Shown here piece after piece: positions 50,392 through 57,985 of a DNA stretch of 57,985 nucleotides (positions are counted from its first letter, which is position 1; every line of letters begins with the position of its first letter). Position numbers and translations under genes: made by a program. A model generated the notes under the pieces. That model did not search any database, was not told the DNA's origin, and saw nothing but the letters and a program-made list of their open reading frames with translations. This stretch comes from Acidobacteriota bacterium (GTDB lineage: Bacteria; Acidobacteriota; Terriglobia; Acidiferrales; UBA7541), in the NCBI GenBank assembly GCA_003225295.1, contig QHYZ01000071.1, positions 1 through 57,985 of the forward strand, given 5' to 3'.

Positions 50392-51351
50392 CTACTCATC
50401 AGACTCGGATACCCGTAAGCCAGTTTGCCTAATTTTGTACAACAAGGCCTTATAGCTGATCTGTAATTCTCGAGCAGCGCGCTTGCGGTTCCACTGCGTG
50501 CGTTCGAGCGCTTTCAGAATCAGCTCACGCTCCGTACTCCGTGACGCAGCGCGGGCAGCCACCTTGAGCGAGCAAACCCGCGGTCCGTCAATCACCTGCG
50601 GAAATCTCTGTGGCGCGGCTCGCAGATCGTCGAGCGCCACCTGGGCATCCCCGACAGCCACAATCTTCTTTGCCACATTCTCTAGCTCGCGAATATTCCC
50701 CGGCCAGCTATAGGAGGCGAGAAGTGCAATCATTTCGGTGCTCAAAACCGGAGCCGACTTCTTCAATTCAGCCGCATGTCTGGTTAAAAAGCATTCCATC
50801 AGTGCGGGAATGTCTTCCTTGCGATTGCGCAGCGGCGGCAGGCGGAGGCACACCCCACTGATTCGGAAATACAACTCCCGGCGAAAGCGCTCCGCTTCGC
50901 TATCTTTTTCCAGGTTGCGGGTAGTGGAAGAGATCAGTCGGGCAGTCAGCTGACCGGATTCCCCGTTCCGCTCGCCGTCTGGGAGCAAGGAGAGCAGCAC
51001 GCGCTGACAGGCTAGGTCGAGCTCCTCCACTCCATCTAGAAATAAGGAGCTCGACCCGTGGTCCTCTGCTTCAGTTCGCAGGCAATCCTGAACCTGCCCA
51101 AGAAGGCGGCCGGGATCGAGTGTTGCGCAGCTAATTTTCTTCAACTGCGCTTCTTTTAGGCCAGAGAGACGATGTATGAGTCTGGCGTAGACTTCTTTAC
51201 CGCTGCCACTCTCTCCAATCAAGAGAACGGCGATGTCCGTACGCGCGATGTCGGCCACCATCGTGTTCAAGGCTTGGATGGCGGGACCTTGGCCAAAGAC
51301 AAAACCGGTCTTGGCGGCTAAACCCAGCGTATGATTGATTTCGGAGCTCAT
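50392..51351 (-). CDS. Sigma-54-activator-like AAA+ protein lacking GAFTGA, with Fis-type HTH
   Basis: The 319-residue protein has the AAA+ core of sigma-54 enhancer-binding proteins: Walker A GESGSGKE (46-53), the arginine-finger region RFRRELYFRI, the sensor II motif WPGNIRELEN, and a C-terminal Fis-type HTH (WNRKRAARELQISYKALLYK). There is no receiver, PAS or GAF domain. Two essential parts are altered: the L1 loop where GAFTGA should contact sigma-54 is absent (sequence around 85-100 is GQVQDCLRTEAEDHGS), and the Walker B reads LFLDG, not LFLDE. It therefore probably cannot open sigma-54 promoters itself and may be an inhibitor, partner or DNA-binding helper of the intact-looking activator at 56213. 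It heads an operon with the Wza-like gene. Confidence 0.88.
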   Translation of the reverse strand: MSSEINHTLGLAAKTGFVFGQGPAIQALNTMVADIARTDIAVLLIGESGSGKEVYARLIHRLSGLKEAQLKKISCATLDPGRLLGQVQDCLRTEAEDHGSSSLFLDGVEELDLACQRVLLSLLPDGERNGESGQLTARLISSTTRNLEKDSEAERFRRELYFRISGVCLRLPPLRNRKEDIPALMECFLTRHAAELKKSAPVLSTEMIALLASYSWPGNIRELENVAKKIVAVGDAQVALDDLRAAPQRFPQVIDGPRVCSLKVAARAASRSTERELILKALERTQWNRKRAARELQISYKALLYKIRQTGLRVSESDE

Positions 51352-51756
51352 GAATGGACAATTGCTCTACCGATACCCACATCTCCCTTGAATCGGAACC
51401 GCGAAACCTCTGAATTTGAAGGTGCAATTACGCTACCAGGAGCGTGTAAGATCTTAACAAGATGTCTTACAACGTATCCTATTCACAATACTATGCTTAT
51501 ATCCGCCTGTGGCCGGCGAATTTCACAGCTAAGTTGTTGGAATAGTCTCCACTTCCTTCCACTAAGTGGCAAAATCTTATCCCTTCTCATCTCTACCCGA
51601 CTCCGGCAACGGAGCCACTTCGCGAAGCTGCTAGAGAAGCACACTATAGCTCGTCTGCAGAGCCTGAGATCCGTGTGCTCATTCTCCGAACGCGCGCGCA
51701 ATTGCGGGCGATACCGGGCGAGGCCACCAAGAATCGAGGGAAGCGCGGACTGCAGC
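51352..51756. other. Intergenic region, nothing recognised
   Basis: Four hundred bases between the activator-like gene and the small HTH gene. No open frame has family features. A weak GG-N10-GC pattern near 51365 on the minus strand is too poor to call a promoter. Confidence 0.35.
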
Positions 51757-52017
51757 CTAGGTGATGTCTTCTTTCATTTTCTGGGGAGCGCCGTGATTGG
51801 CGGCCCAGCGCGTCGGCGAGGCGATCTCGAATTTTTCAAAGAGCCAGGTTTCTTCCACTGCCAGATAGTTTGCCAGCAACTGCCGCTGTTCTTTAGAAGG
51901 CTCACGATAGCCGTGAATGATCTTGCTCAAGATGCTCTCGTCGATGCCCACTTCGCGAGCTAGAAAGTTCTGGCGCACAGAGCTTCTGAAAAGCTGTAAT
52001 TTTAGATTCGGATACAT
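51757..52017 (-). CDS. Small XRE-type helix-turn-helix protein
   Basis: The 86-residue protein has a lambda-repressor-like HTH: QNFLAREVGIDESILSKIIH followed by YREPSKEQRQLLANYL. The N-terminus (MYPNLKLQLFRSSVR) and the late YLAVEETWLFEKF are as in small phage-like regulators, but no phage genes surround it. It has a fair ribosome-binding site (GAGGT, 7 bases). It lies 107 bases after the second BY-kinase on the same strand and may be its operon tail or an independent regulator of this locus. Confidence 0.8.
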   Translation of the reverse strand: MYPNLKLQLFRSSVRQNFLAREVGIDESILSKIIHGYREPSKEQRQLLANYLAVEETWLFEKFEIASPTRWAANHGAPQKMKEDIT

Positions 52018-52124
52018 CGCTTTACCTCAAACTGCCCCTTGCGGTGGATGCCGCAGGGTGCATGTAGGGCCTTCGAAACAAACGGAAACCCTTTTAAAAC
52101 TCGGGTTTGGCCCTATCAAGAGCC

Positions 52125-52958
52125 TTACTCGTGACCGTCGTAGTCCTTCACGCTGACATCCGTGGCGTTGAATACTACGCCAACAAGCTTCTTCTTATCG
52201 ACTGTGCTCGCCGTTTTCCGGAGCGTTTCCCGCTGACCGTGATGCGCTCGCACAACCATGACAATCCCGTCGCAGGCCGCGCTGATCAGCTCGAAATCTG
52301 CCAGCGGCCGAATGGGCGGCGCATCGATGAGAATGACTTTGAACATTTCGCCGCATTGACCCAGAAATTCCTGCCAGCGCGTCCCCGTGAAGAGTTCCGG
52401 CGAAGGCGAAGAAATGGTGCCGGCCGGAAGAATGAACAGATTTTTCTGATTGGTCGCCACAATGGCTTCGTCGGGGCCCACGTCGCCGGAAAGAATTTCT
52501 GCAAGCCCCGGAGAGTTCGGATGGTCGAGCATAGCAGTGAGCCCCCGGGTCCGCATATCACCATCAATCACCAGGACGCGCTGCTGCGGAAGCTGCGCAT
52601 AGCACAATCCAAGGTTCATGGTGGTGAGGGTTTTGCCTTCGCCGGGTAAAGAGCTGGTGATTACGATCGAGCGCAAACCGGATTTCGCCTGCGCGTGCAT
52701 CAACCTGGTGCGCAATCCGCGGTAGGCCTCTAAAGCAGCGATCAAAAAGTCGTCCTGGCGGAGAAGCAGACGCGCGGCATTTCCATTTCCCAGGGCCACG
52801 TGGCGGCAGTGGGCGAGACGCGCTCCGGCGGGGGGCGCATCGTTGGCCGGCCCTTGCTTGAGCGACGCCAATATCTGTCTGACGTCCAGATCCTGGTTCA
52901 CCAGCTTTTGCTGTGCCCACTGATGGGCTTTCTGCGTTTCATTGAAAAACTTGCTCAC
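52125..52958 (-). CDS. Second CpsD/CapB-type P-loop kinase, without tyrosine tail
   Basis: The 277-residue protein has Walker A SSLPGEGKT (102-110), Walker A' VLVIDGDMRTRG and Walker B VILIDAPP, which define the BY-kinase fold. The tail ends VKDYDGHE and lacks the tyrosine cluster, so autophosphorylation is less likely than in the kinase at 12646. The GTG start follows directly the stop of the ExeA-like ATPase gene (no spacer), and the Wzz-like gene is two upstream, so this is a Wzz-ATPase-kinase operon. The first 70 residues form a poorly conserved spacer. Confidence 0.9.
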   Translation of the reverse strand: MSKFFNETQKAHQWAQQKLVNQDLDVRQILASLKQGPANDAPPAGARLAHCRHVALGNGNAARLLLRQDDFLIAALEAYRGLRTRLMHAQAKSGLRSIVITSSLPGEGKTLTTMNLGLCYAQLPQQRVLVIDGDMRTRGLTAMLDHPNSPGLAEILSGDVGPDEAIVATNQKNLFILPAGTISSPSPELFTGTRWQEFLGQCGEMFKVILIDAPPIRPLADFELISAACDGIVMVVRAHHGQRETLRKTASTVDKKKLVGVVFNATDVSVKDYDGHE

Positions 52959-54095
52959 TTATAACTCCATGGAGTAACTGCGGCGCAGCTTCATCGCTTG
53001 AATCAAATCGCTGACGGCGGATTGTATGACCTGATCGCCGTCAGGATCTTTCCCGTGGATGGCATTCGCCGCCACGGCGACCTGTTCTTTGACGCTCATT
53101 TCGGGACGAATCTGATTTGCCTCGGGGACAAGAGCACGGCGCCTCTTCATGGCTTGGACCAGTAGATCCAGTGCCGAACCGATGACCGTGTCTCCAGCGA
53201 TCTCTCTCTCTCCGGCACCGTTTCGAGCCACCACACTTGTTTGCCTTACGACCGTCTCGACGTGCTTTTCGTTCAGACCCAGCTCGATGGCCGCATCTTC
53301 CAATATGTTCACATCGAGAATCGGGCGACGGGCCCTGCAGCCAAGTGCCAGACAAGCATCGCAAAGCAGGTTGATCAGCCGGGGAACACCTTCGGTAAGG
53401 CGGAAAATCTCTTCGAGCACGGGAATCGGAAACGGGGAATTTGCTCCGCGGAATCCTGCAGAATGCAGCCGTTCGGCAATGTAGGCGCGAACTTCCGGAA
53501 AGCTGAGTGGCCGGAGCGAGCAAGTGCCGGCCACTCGCTGCCGGAGCGCGCGCAGTTCTGGCTTATGCAAGATGCTCAAGAGTTCCGGCTGGCCGCACAA
53601 AACGATTTGGAGAAGCTTCTCTTGGTAGGTATCCGCATTACTCAGCAGGCGAATCTCTTCCAGAAGTTCGGGAGTCAGGAGATGAGCTTCGTCCACGAGG
53701 AGGAGCGATGTGCCGCCCTTTCTCTGGGTTTCCAGAAGCATGCGTTGGAGTGCCGAGAGACGCGCTGGCTTACTCGTCGCTGTGCAGGGAATTTCAAATT
53801 CCGTGAGGATCATCTCCAGGAATTCTTCGCGGCTGAGAGTTGGATTGAGAATGAATGCCGAAGAAATTGGATGCCCGGTCGCAGCTCTTTCGGTGAGGAT
53901 CTGCAGGGCCGTATGGACAACCGTCGTCTTTCCGGTTCCGATCGGACCCGTCATTAGGAGGAATCCCTTACGGCGCATGACCGCCTCGACGAGTGTGGCC
54001 AACGCAGCTGCGTGGGGTTCCGCAAGATGAAAGAACCTGGGGTCCGACGTTAGCCGGAAGGGCTCTTCGCGAAGATTGTAATAGGACGTGTACAT
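52959..54095 (-). CDS. ExeA-like AAA ATPase with duplicated C-terminal motif
   Basis: The 378-residue protein starts MYTSYYNLREEPFRLTSDPR and has Walker A GPIGTGKTT (50-58) and Walker B LLLVDEAHLL, as in ExeA-type ATPases. After the ATPase core there is a 100-residue tail with a short motif in two copies 52 residues apart: SALDLLVQAMKRRRA (about 307-321) and SAVSDLIQAMKLRRS (about 359-373). These look like two amphipathic basic helices that could bind a partner or the membrane. It lies 7 bases after the Wzz-like gene and abuts the kinase gene. A shorter paralogue is at 47252-48205. Confidence 0.9.
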   Translation of the reverse strand: MYTSYYNLREEPFRLTSDPRFFHLAEPHAAALATLVEAVMRRKGFLLMTGPIGTGKTTVVHTALQILTERAATGHPISSAFILNPTLSREEFLEMILTEFEIPCTATSKPARLSALQRMLLETQRKGGTSLLLVDEAHLLTPELLEEIRLLSNADTYQEKLLQIVLCGQPELLSILHKPELRALRQRVAGTCSLRPLSFPEVRAYIAERLHSAGFRGANSPFPIPVLEEIFRLTEGVPRLINLLCDACLALGCRARRPILDVNILEDAAIELGLNEKHVETVVRQTSVVARNGAGEREIAGDTVIGSALDLLVQAMKRRRALVPEANQIRPEMSVKEQVAVAANAIHGKDPDGDQVIQSAVSDLIQAMKLRRSYSMEL

Positions 54096-54102
54096 TTCGA
54101 AG

Positions 54103-55671
54103 TTAGACCACCAGCTTCGAGATTAGGAAGCCAAAAGCCGACGCCACAGCAGCGGTTCCGCCCGTCAAGCCGGCCATGCGGCAGCGCGCCCAGGCCCGTT
54201 CCCGCGAGCTGGTGATCTTGGGAATTCCCGCAAGGACGGCCTTTCCAAAAATTTGCGCTACTTCGCGTTCGTGTCTGACGGATTCATCGCTGATCTCAAC
54301 GAGCACGGCACCGCCAATGCCGCAGAGCAGTCCGATGAGAACGCCTCCAATAATGAGGATGGTTCTCTTGGGGCCATAGGGACTCCCGCCTGGAACCGCT
54401 GCGTCCAGAATCTCAAGTCGTTCGCCGGCGCTCTTTATCTCCAGTTCGCCCGCCACCCGGGCAGAACCCTTCTTTTCTTGCAACTGACTGTAGCGATTGC
54501 GGAGCGCATCGCAGTCGCGCGTGAGTTCAGCAATTTGCTCCTCGAAAACGGCCACCTGCTGCAACTTGCCAACATGATATTGAATTTGATTCTGAAGCTT
54601 GGCCTGAGCCTTGGTCTGATCCTCGATATCCTGGTCCAGTTGATTTACTTCTGCCTCCACGACCGGATTGCGCTTCTGCGGTGCTGGCTTGCCCGCTTGA
54701 GGCTCTGACGCATCTCCCACAGGTTTCTCGCTCTCGACTTTGACCTTAAGTTGGTTGATTTCATTGCGCAGCTTCCGGACGTCCACATAATCTGGACCGT
54801 AGTGAACCAACATGTCTTTCATCTGCGCTTCAAGCTTCTTCAGGCGCGCCTGGGAGGGCGAATTGGGATCCGCAGGCTGCGCGTCGAGACCAGTGGCGCG
54901 TGCAACTTTGCCGGCCATGGATTGCTGTAGGTCGACCTTGGTCCGGCGATCGCCGTCAACCCTTTCTTGGCTGATCCGTAGTTGATTTCGCAAGGCATTC
55001 ACGGCCTTGAGGTAATATTGCTTCGACTCGGGAAGATCCATGATGTTGCGGCTTTTAAGGTCTTGGAGAGTGTGCTCTTTCGCTTCGAGTTGTTGTTTTG
55101 TCTCCCCGAGTTCGCTCTCCAAGAACTGGGATGCTCCGTAGATCTCCTGTACTCTGGCCTGGAGGTTCCTCTCGATAAACAAGGCTGCGATTCGATTGGC
55201 GGCTCGCGCCGCCTGGTCTGGATCGGCATCGGTAAACGCAATGTGAATTGAGCTCAAACGCTGACGGCCGGAGTCCTGAAATTCGATGGCCGTGGCGCTT
55301 TGCATGCGCGCAACGAGTCCTTGAGCAGAAACTTTGCCGCGCAGCTCGGAATACATTTTCAGCTCGTCGACAAGCTGACCGAGTCGGGTTGGCGACATCA
55401 CCTCCCGACGGACCGTGGAGAGGCGGGCGCCGCTGTTTTCGCCCATGGTTGTCACAAAGTTTTCGTTGACCTTTGGCGGATTGACGAGAATGGTGGCTTC
55501 CGCTCGATAGACATTCGGCAGACGCATGGCCACCACCGCGATGCAAACGGAAATCCCCAGACAAATGAGGAGGATCCAGGACTTGCGGCGCCGCACAAGA
55601 TCTAAGTACTCTCGAATCTGTACGTTAAGCGCTGCATCGGCAGAATGGCTCAAGACCGGTTGCTCGTTCAA
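54103..55671 (-). CDS. Second polysaccharide chain-length determinant (Wzz/GumC type)
   Basis: The 522-residue protein has the co-polymerase layout: a membrane helix at about 32-50 (SWILLICLGISVCIAVVAM), a Wzz domain (NVYRAEATILVNPP), long coiled coils (about 175-260 and 290-420) and a GNVR-like end (SAGERLEILDAAVPG) before the second helix ILIIGGVLIGLLCGIGGAVL. Unlike the copy at 11095 it ends with a third hydrophobic segment (AGLTGGTAAVASAFGFLISKL). First gene of the Wzz-ATPase-kinase operon with a sigma-54-type promoter 58 bases upstream. Two Wzz/kinase pairs may serve two polymers or two stages. Confidence 0.9.
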   Translation of the reverse strand: MNEQPVLSHSADAALNVQIREYLDLVRRRKSWILLICLGISVCIAVVAMRLPNVYRAEATILVNPPKVNENFVTTMGENSGARLSTVRREVMSPTRLGQLVDELKMYSELRGKVSAQGLVARMQSATAIEFQDSGRQRLSSIHIAFTDADPDQAARAANRIAALFIERNLQARVQEIYGASQFLESELGETKQQLEAKEHTLQDLKSRNIMDLPESKQYYLKAVNALRNQLRISQERVDGDRRTKVDLQQSMAGKVARATGLDAQPADPNSPSQARLKKLEAQMKDMLVHYGPDYVDVRKLRNEINQLKVKVESEKPVGDASEPQAGKPAPQKRNPVVEAEVNQLDQDIEDQTKAQAKLQNQIQYHVGKLQQVAVFEEQIAELTRDCDALRNRYSQLQEKKGSARVAGELEIKSAGERLEILDAAVPGGSPYGPKRTILIIGGVLIGLLCGIGGAVLVEISDESVRHEREVAQIFGKAVLAGIPKITSSRERAWARCRMAGLTGGTAAVASAFGFLISKLVV

Positions 55672-55728
55672 AACCTTCCTCCAAGTACTTCCCGGGCCCG
55701 GTCAACAAATTTCAGACAACGTGTATGA

Positions 55729-55744
55729 AGCAAGCATTATTCCA
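55729..55744 (-). promoter_or_regulatory. Sigma-54-type promoter for the second Wzz operon
   Basis: On the minus strand TGGAATAATGCTTGCT has exact -24/-12 spacing with TGG and TTGCT. Predicted start near 55718, about 47 bases before the ATG at 55671. Confidence 0.65.
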
Positions 55745-56212
55745 CTGCTGCGAACGACACCGAACTGGAAGGACCGAGTATCTTGTTCATTCTTGACGTG
55801 TTATTGATTGTCGAACGGCACTTCGCGCCCTTCTGTGGCCAGACCTAGGTGGGGCTGGGCAAAATCGTATCCAAAATGTCCCTCCGACTATCGCAATTTC
55901 CCCTTGACGGCTGATTTACCAGAAGCAAGGTACAAGGTAGAGGTACAGGTGAGATCTCACTTGCGGTCGTGGTCGGCAGACTGGAGGGCTGAGTTCATCG
56001 CGGCACCCTGCGCGGTTGCCTAAGCATCTCAGAAGTTAAGGGGTCCTGAATTCCTATGCAGCGGGCCCGTTCCCCGCCACATTCTTGGGCAAGTAACTGC
56101 GAGTGGCAAAGAGGACGGCCCTAATCATCGGATCAAGTGTCAGTGGTGACTAGAGGCGGCGGCGATCTCCGACCAACTCACCTTCAGAGCATCCGGCCTT
56201 CCAGCCATTTTC
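55745..56212. other. Intergenic region upstream of the second Wzz operon
   Basis: No gene recognised. The stretch would have to hold activator-binding sites for the promoter at 55729. I saw no clear pair of inverted repeats by eye. Confidence 0.35.
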
Positions 56213-57280
56213 CTACTCCAGACCTTCTGCCTTGTCGCGTGGGACTTTTGCTTGGGGCGCTTTACGACTGTTTTTCGGTGAAAGCCCCGCTTCCCGAATC
56301 TTGTATATCAATGCCCGGTAGCTGATGTTCAGCGCGAGCGCCGCCTTTCGGCGGTTCCATTTGTTTTCACGCAACGCGTTGAGGATCAGGTTCCCTTCCA
56401 TCTCGCGGATCGCTTGCTTGGCAATTCGCTTCAGCGGGATGGTCCCGTCAAGAGCCACGCGGAACGGAGCTGCGGAGGAACGTCTCGGCGCCTCTGGCTC
56501 CAAGGTATCGAGTGAACCCAGAATCGCATATCGCGCAACCACATTCTCGAGTTCGCGAATGTTTCCTCGCCATTCCCGGGACGACAAGCTTTCTATGTTT
56601 TCCTCGGAAAAGGTCGGCATATCGCGCTCGAAACGCTTGTTCAGGTGTTCTAGGAAGTAGTTCGCAAGCAACGCGATGTCTTCGCGCCGTTCGCGCAGGC
56701 CCGGCAAATTGATGCTGATTACGTTAATCCGGTAGAACAAATCCCGCCGGAAGCGCCCGGCCTCGATCTCGGTCTGCAAATCTCGATTGGTGGCGCAAAT
56801 GATGCGCGTTTCGGCCTGTCTTTCTTGCTTATCCCCGATTCGGCTGAAATGTCCATCTTGGAGTAACTGCAAGACTTTGGCTTGCAGGCTCAAATCCAGA
56901 TCCGCGATCTCATCGAGAAACAGAGTTCCTCGGTGCGCCATCTCCACATAACCCGGCTTGGACGTATGGGCATCCGTAAATGATCCCTTTTGGTAACCGA
57001 ACAATTCACTCTCGAGAAGAGCTCCCGGGATTGCGGCACAGTTCACTTTTACAAACGCGCCCGAGGACATTGCCGAATGGAAGTGAATGTATTGCGCGAG
57101 TAGCCCCTTTCCTGTTCCGTTCTCGCCTTGAATCAGGATCGGCACATCGGTTGCCAGTACCTTCTGCACTTTTTGCCGAATAGAAGTCATGGCCGGGGAA
57201 CGGCCAAAGATAATTTCCTCAGGAGGCAACCCACCCGCTCTCGAAGCCAATCCACCGTTTGTGTGATCGGAAACGGCCAT
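56213..57280 (-). CDS. Sigma-54-dependent transcriptional activator (AAA+, Fis-type HTH), GSFTDA variant
   Basis: From ATG 57280 (site GAGGGG, 7 bases before) the 355-residue protein has an almost bare AAA+ activator: Walker A GENGTGKG (52-59), the L1 loop GSFTDA (99-104) in place of GAFTGA, Walker B LFLDE (120-124), arginine fingers (RFRRDLFYRINV), sensor II WRGNIRELEN and a Fis-type HTH (WNRRKAALALNISYRALIYK). No receiver or ligand domain precedes it. The loop keeps the key Thr and Phe but has Asp for the second Gly. It is the best candidate to activate the sigma-54-type promoters of this locus; one lies just before its own gene (57331), so autocontrol is likely. The open frame up to 57337 lies across that promoter. 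Confidence 0.9.
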   Translation of the reverse strand: MAVSDHTNGGLASRAGGLPPEEIIFGRSPAMTSIRQKVQKVLATDVPILIQGENGTGKGLLAQYIHFHSAMSSGAFVKVNCAAIPGALLESELFGYQKGSFTDAHTSKPGYVEMAHRGTLFLDEIADLDLSLQAKVLQLLQDGHFSRIGDKQERQAETRIICATNRDLQTEIEAGRFRRDLFYRINVISINLPGLRERREDIALLANYFLEHLNKRFERDMPTFSEENIESLSSREWRGNIRELENVVARYAILGSLDTLEPEAPRRSSAAPFRVALDGTIPLKRIAKQAIREMEGNLILNALRENKWNRRKAALALNISYRALIYKIREAGLSPKNSRKAPQAKVPRDKAEGLE

Positions 57281-57330
57281 GTTGATCCCCTCGTGTTGCA
57301 TGCAGGTAGGGACTCCCCTGCTTTCCTCGT

Positions 57331-57346
57331 TGCACACATAGAACCA
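57331..57346 (-). promoter_or_regulatory. Sigma-54-type promoter before the activator gene
   Basis: On the minus strand TGGTTCTATGTGTGCA shows TGG and GTGCA with exact spacing. The predicted start near 57320 gives a 40-base leader to ATG 57280. This supports that ATG over earlier start codons. The rest of the gap to 57605 holds no gene I can recognise. Confidence 0.55.
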
Positions 57347-57605
57347 AACTTGGAATCTCTATCCTCCGGGGGACAAGGACGAGCGACCTTGCCGTTTTTC
57401 ATTGTAAGTGCTTGAATATACATATCTTAATGAAGGGGGCGTATGCTGGGTTGATCGGCGAGGAGGGTCACCATTTCCGCGTCACGATGCTGGCGGGGTG
57501 CGAAAAAGGATTGCGCAAAGAAGACAAACTATTCCGCGTTACGCTCTTACTAGGAATGAAACAGAAGGGCAGATGCTCTCCCGTCAACAAATTGTTGCGG
57601 CACAC

Positions 57606-57985
57606 CTACCTGGGCGGGAATATGAACGCTTCTAACAGATCCGCGCGCGCCTTCTCGTCTGAGGCTACAACTCGCAAGATGTCGCTAATCGAGAGCATCC
57701 CCCGGAACTCTCCCAGTTCATCCAGAACGACCAGGTGAAAAATGCTGTTCTGCTCCATCAGCCGCAAGCAGTCGTCAAGCGGCTTGTCTGTGGTCACGGC
57801 AACGAGTTCGCGCGTCATGATATCCGAGGTTTTCATCCAGGCGGGACACTTGTTCTCTGCGGCGACCTTGTCGGACACGTCGCTCTGCGAGATCACCCCG
57901 GTAAGCTTTCCGCTCGCGTTCATCACCCCTACCGAGCGCACTTGTTTCTCGCGCAAATATTGCGCGGCTTGGTGCACACTCGTCT
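57606..57985 (-). CDS. CBS-domain protein (N-terminus cut by window edge)
   Basis: The visible 126 residues contain a CBS pair: AAQYLREKQVRSVGVMNASG and GVISQSDVSDKV in the first repeat, then SDIMTRELVAVTTDKPLDD, HLVVLDELGEFRGMLSISD in the second. CBS pairs bind adenosyl ligands such as AMP, ATP or S-adenosylmethionine. The frame stays open to the window end, and CBS domains usually have some 15 residues before the first visible helix, so the true start lies outside; an internal GTG at 57977 is less likely. The protein ends directly after the second CBS repeat. Role unknown; it may be a stand-alone stress or energy sensor. Confidence 0.85.
   Translation of the reverse strand, partial: TSVHQAAQYLREKQVRSVGVMNASGKLTGVISQSDVSDKVAAENKCPAWMKTSDIMTRELVAVTTDKPLDDCLRLMEQNSIFHLVVLDELGEFRGMLSISDILRVVASDEKARADLLEAFIFPPR

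Noticed and set aside
57412-57738. 108-codon plus-strand frame (starts MNIHILMKGAYAGLIGEE)
   Set aside because: Its second half is antisense to the CBS gene and no family is recognised, though the first half looks moderately protein-like.

Overview
The window reads like a stretch of an Acidobacteriota chromosome (inference from the feel of many protein families and from the combination of an exosortase/PEP-CTERM system, FN3/CNA-B surface lipoproteins and a UpxY-type NusG paralogue; no marker gene is present to prove it). It holds a large extracellular polysaccharide (EPS) and exosortase locus, bordered by housekeeping genes. No tRNA, rRNA or CRISPR array was seen.

Layout. 1-5 kb: a cut-off UDP-glucose 4-epimerase, a LuxR-type regulator, a collapsed WecB epimerase remnant and an intact cobalamin-dependent methionine synthase. 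5.3-10.6 kb: a surface lipoprotein, then a minus-strand operon (TPR lipoprotein, rfbC, rfbD, VanZ-like). 11-16.5 kb: chain-length regulator and BY-kinase on the plus strand, facing exosortase, rfbB and rfbA on the minus strand; with rfbC/rfbD this completes dTDP-L-rhamnose synthesis. 17-36 kb: a plus-strand assembly region headed by a NusG-like antiterminator and containing a FemAB-like protein, an initiating sugar transferase, glycosyltransferases, deacetylases, an acyl carrier protein, an Alg14/Alg13-type pair, a Wzy-like polymerase, a Wzx flippase and two methyltransferases. 36-44 kb: an unusual metabolic block: a UbiD decarboxylase, an acyl-CoA ligase carrying an N-terminal excisionase-type DNA-binding domain, and a minus-strand operon of a PaaK-like ligase, HemB and HemA. 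44-47 kb: IS21-family debris, one PEP-CTERM protein and a decayed beta-propeller gene. 47-57 kb: export and regulatory modules on the minus strand (two ExeA-like ATPases, outer-membrane barrel, Wza-like protein, second Wzz and BY-kinase, two sigma-54 activator-like proteins), then a cut-off CBS-domain gene.

How it fits together. By eye I found about ten sequences with -24/-12 sigma-54 promoter spacing, each in front of an operon of this locus: the TPR protein, both Wzz genes, the NusG-like gene, the sugar transferase, the ACP, the HTH-ligase, the PaaK-HemB-HemA operon, the PEP-CTERM gene and one of the sigma-54 activators. This suggests that polysaccharide assembly, exosortase substrate production and the small ALA/acyl-activation block are one co-regulated programme. 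The NusG-like leader also carries a near-copy of the RfaH recruitment element (ops), suggesting a second layer of control by processive antitermination.

The parts most likely to be new are the HTH-acyl-CoA ligase fusion, the sigma-54-linked PaaK/HemB/HemA operon with nearby UbiD and ACP, and an activator-like AAA+ protein lacking the GAFTGA loop. Several genes look damaged: a one-base frameshift near the end of the NusG-like gene, an unclear FemAB 5' end, and the wecB, IS21 and beta-propeller remnants.
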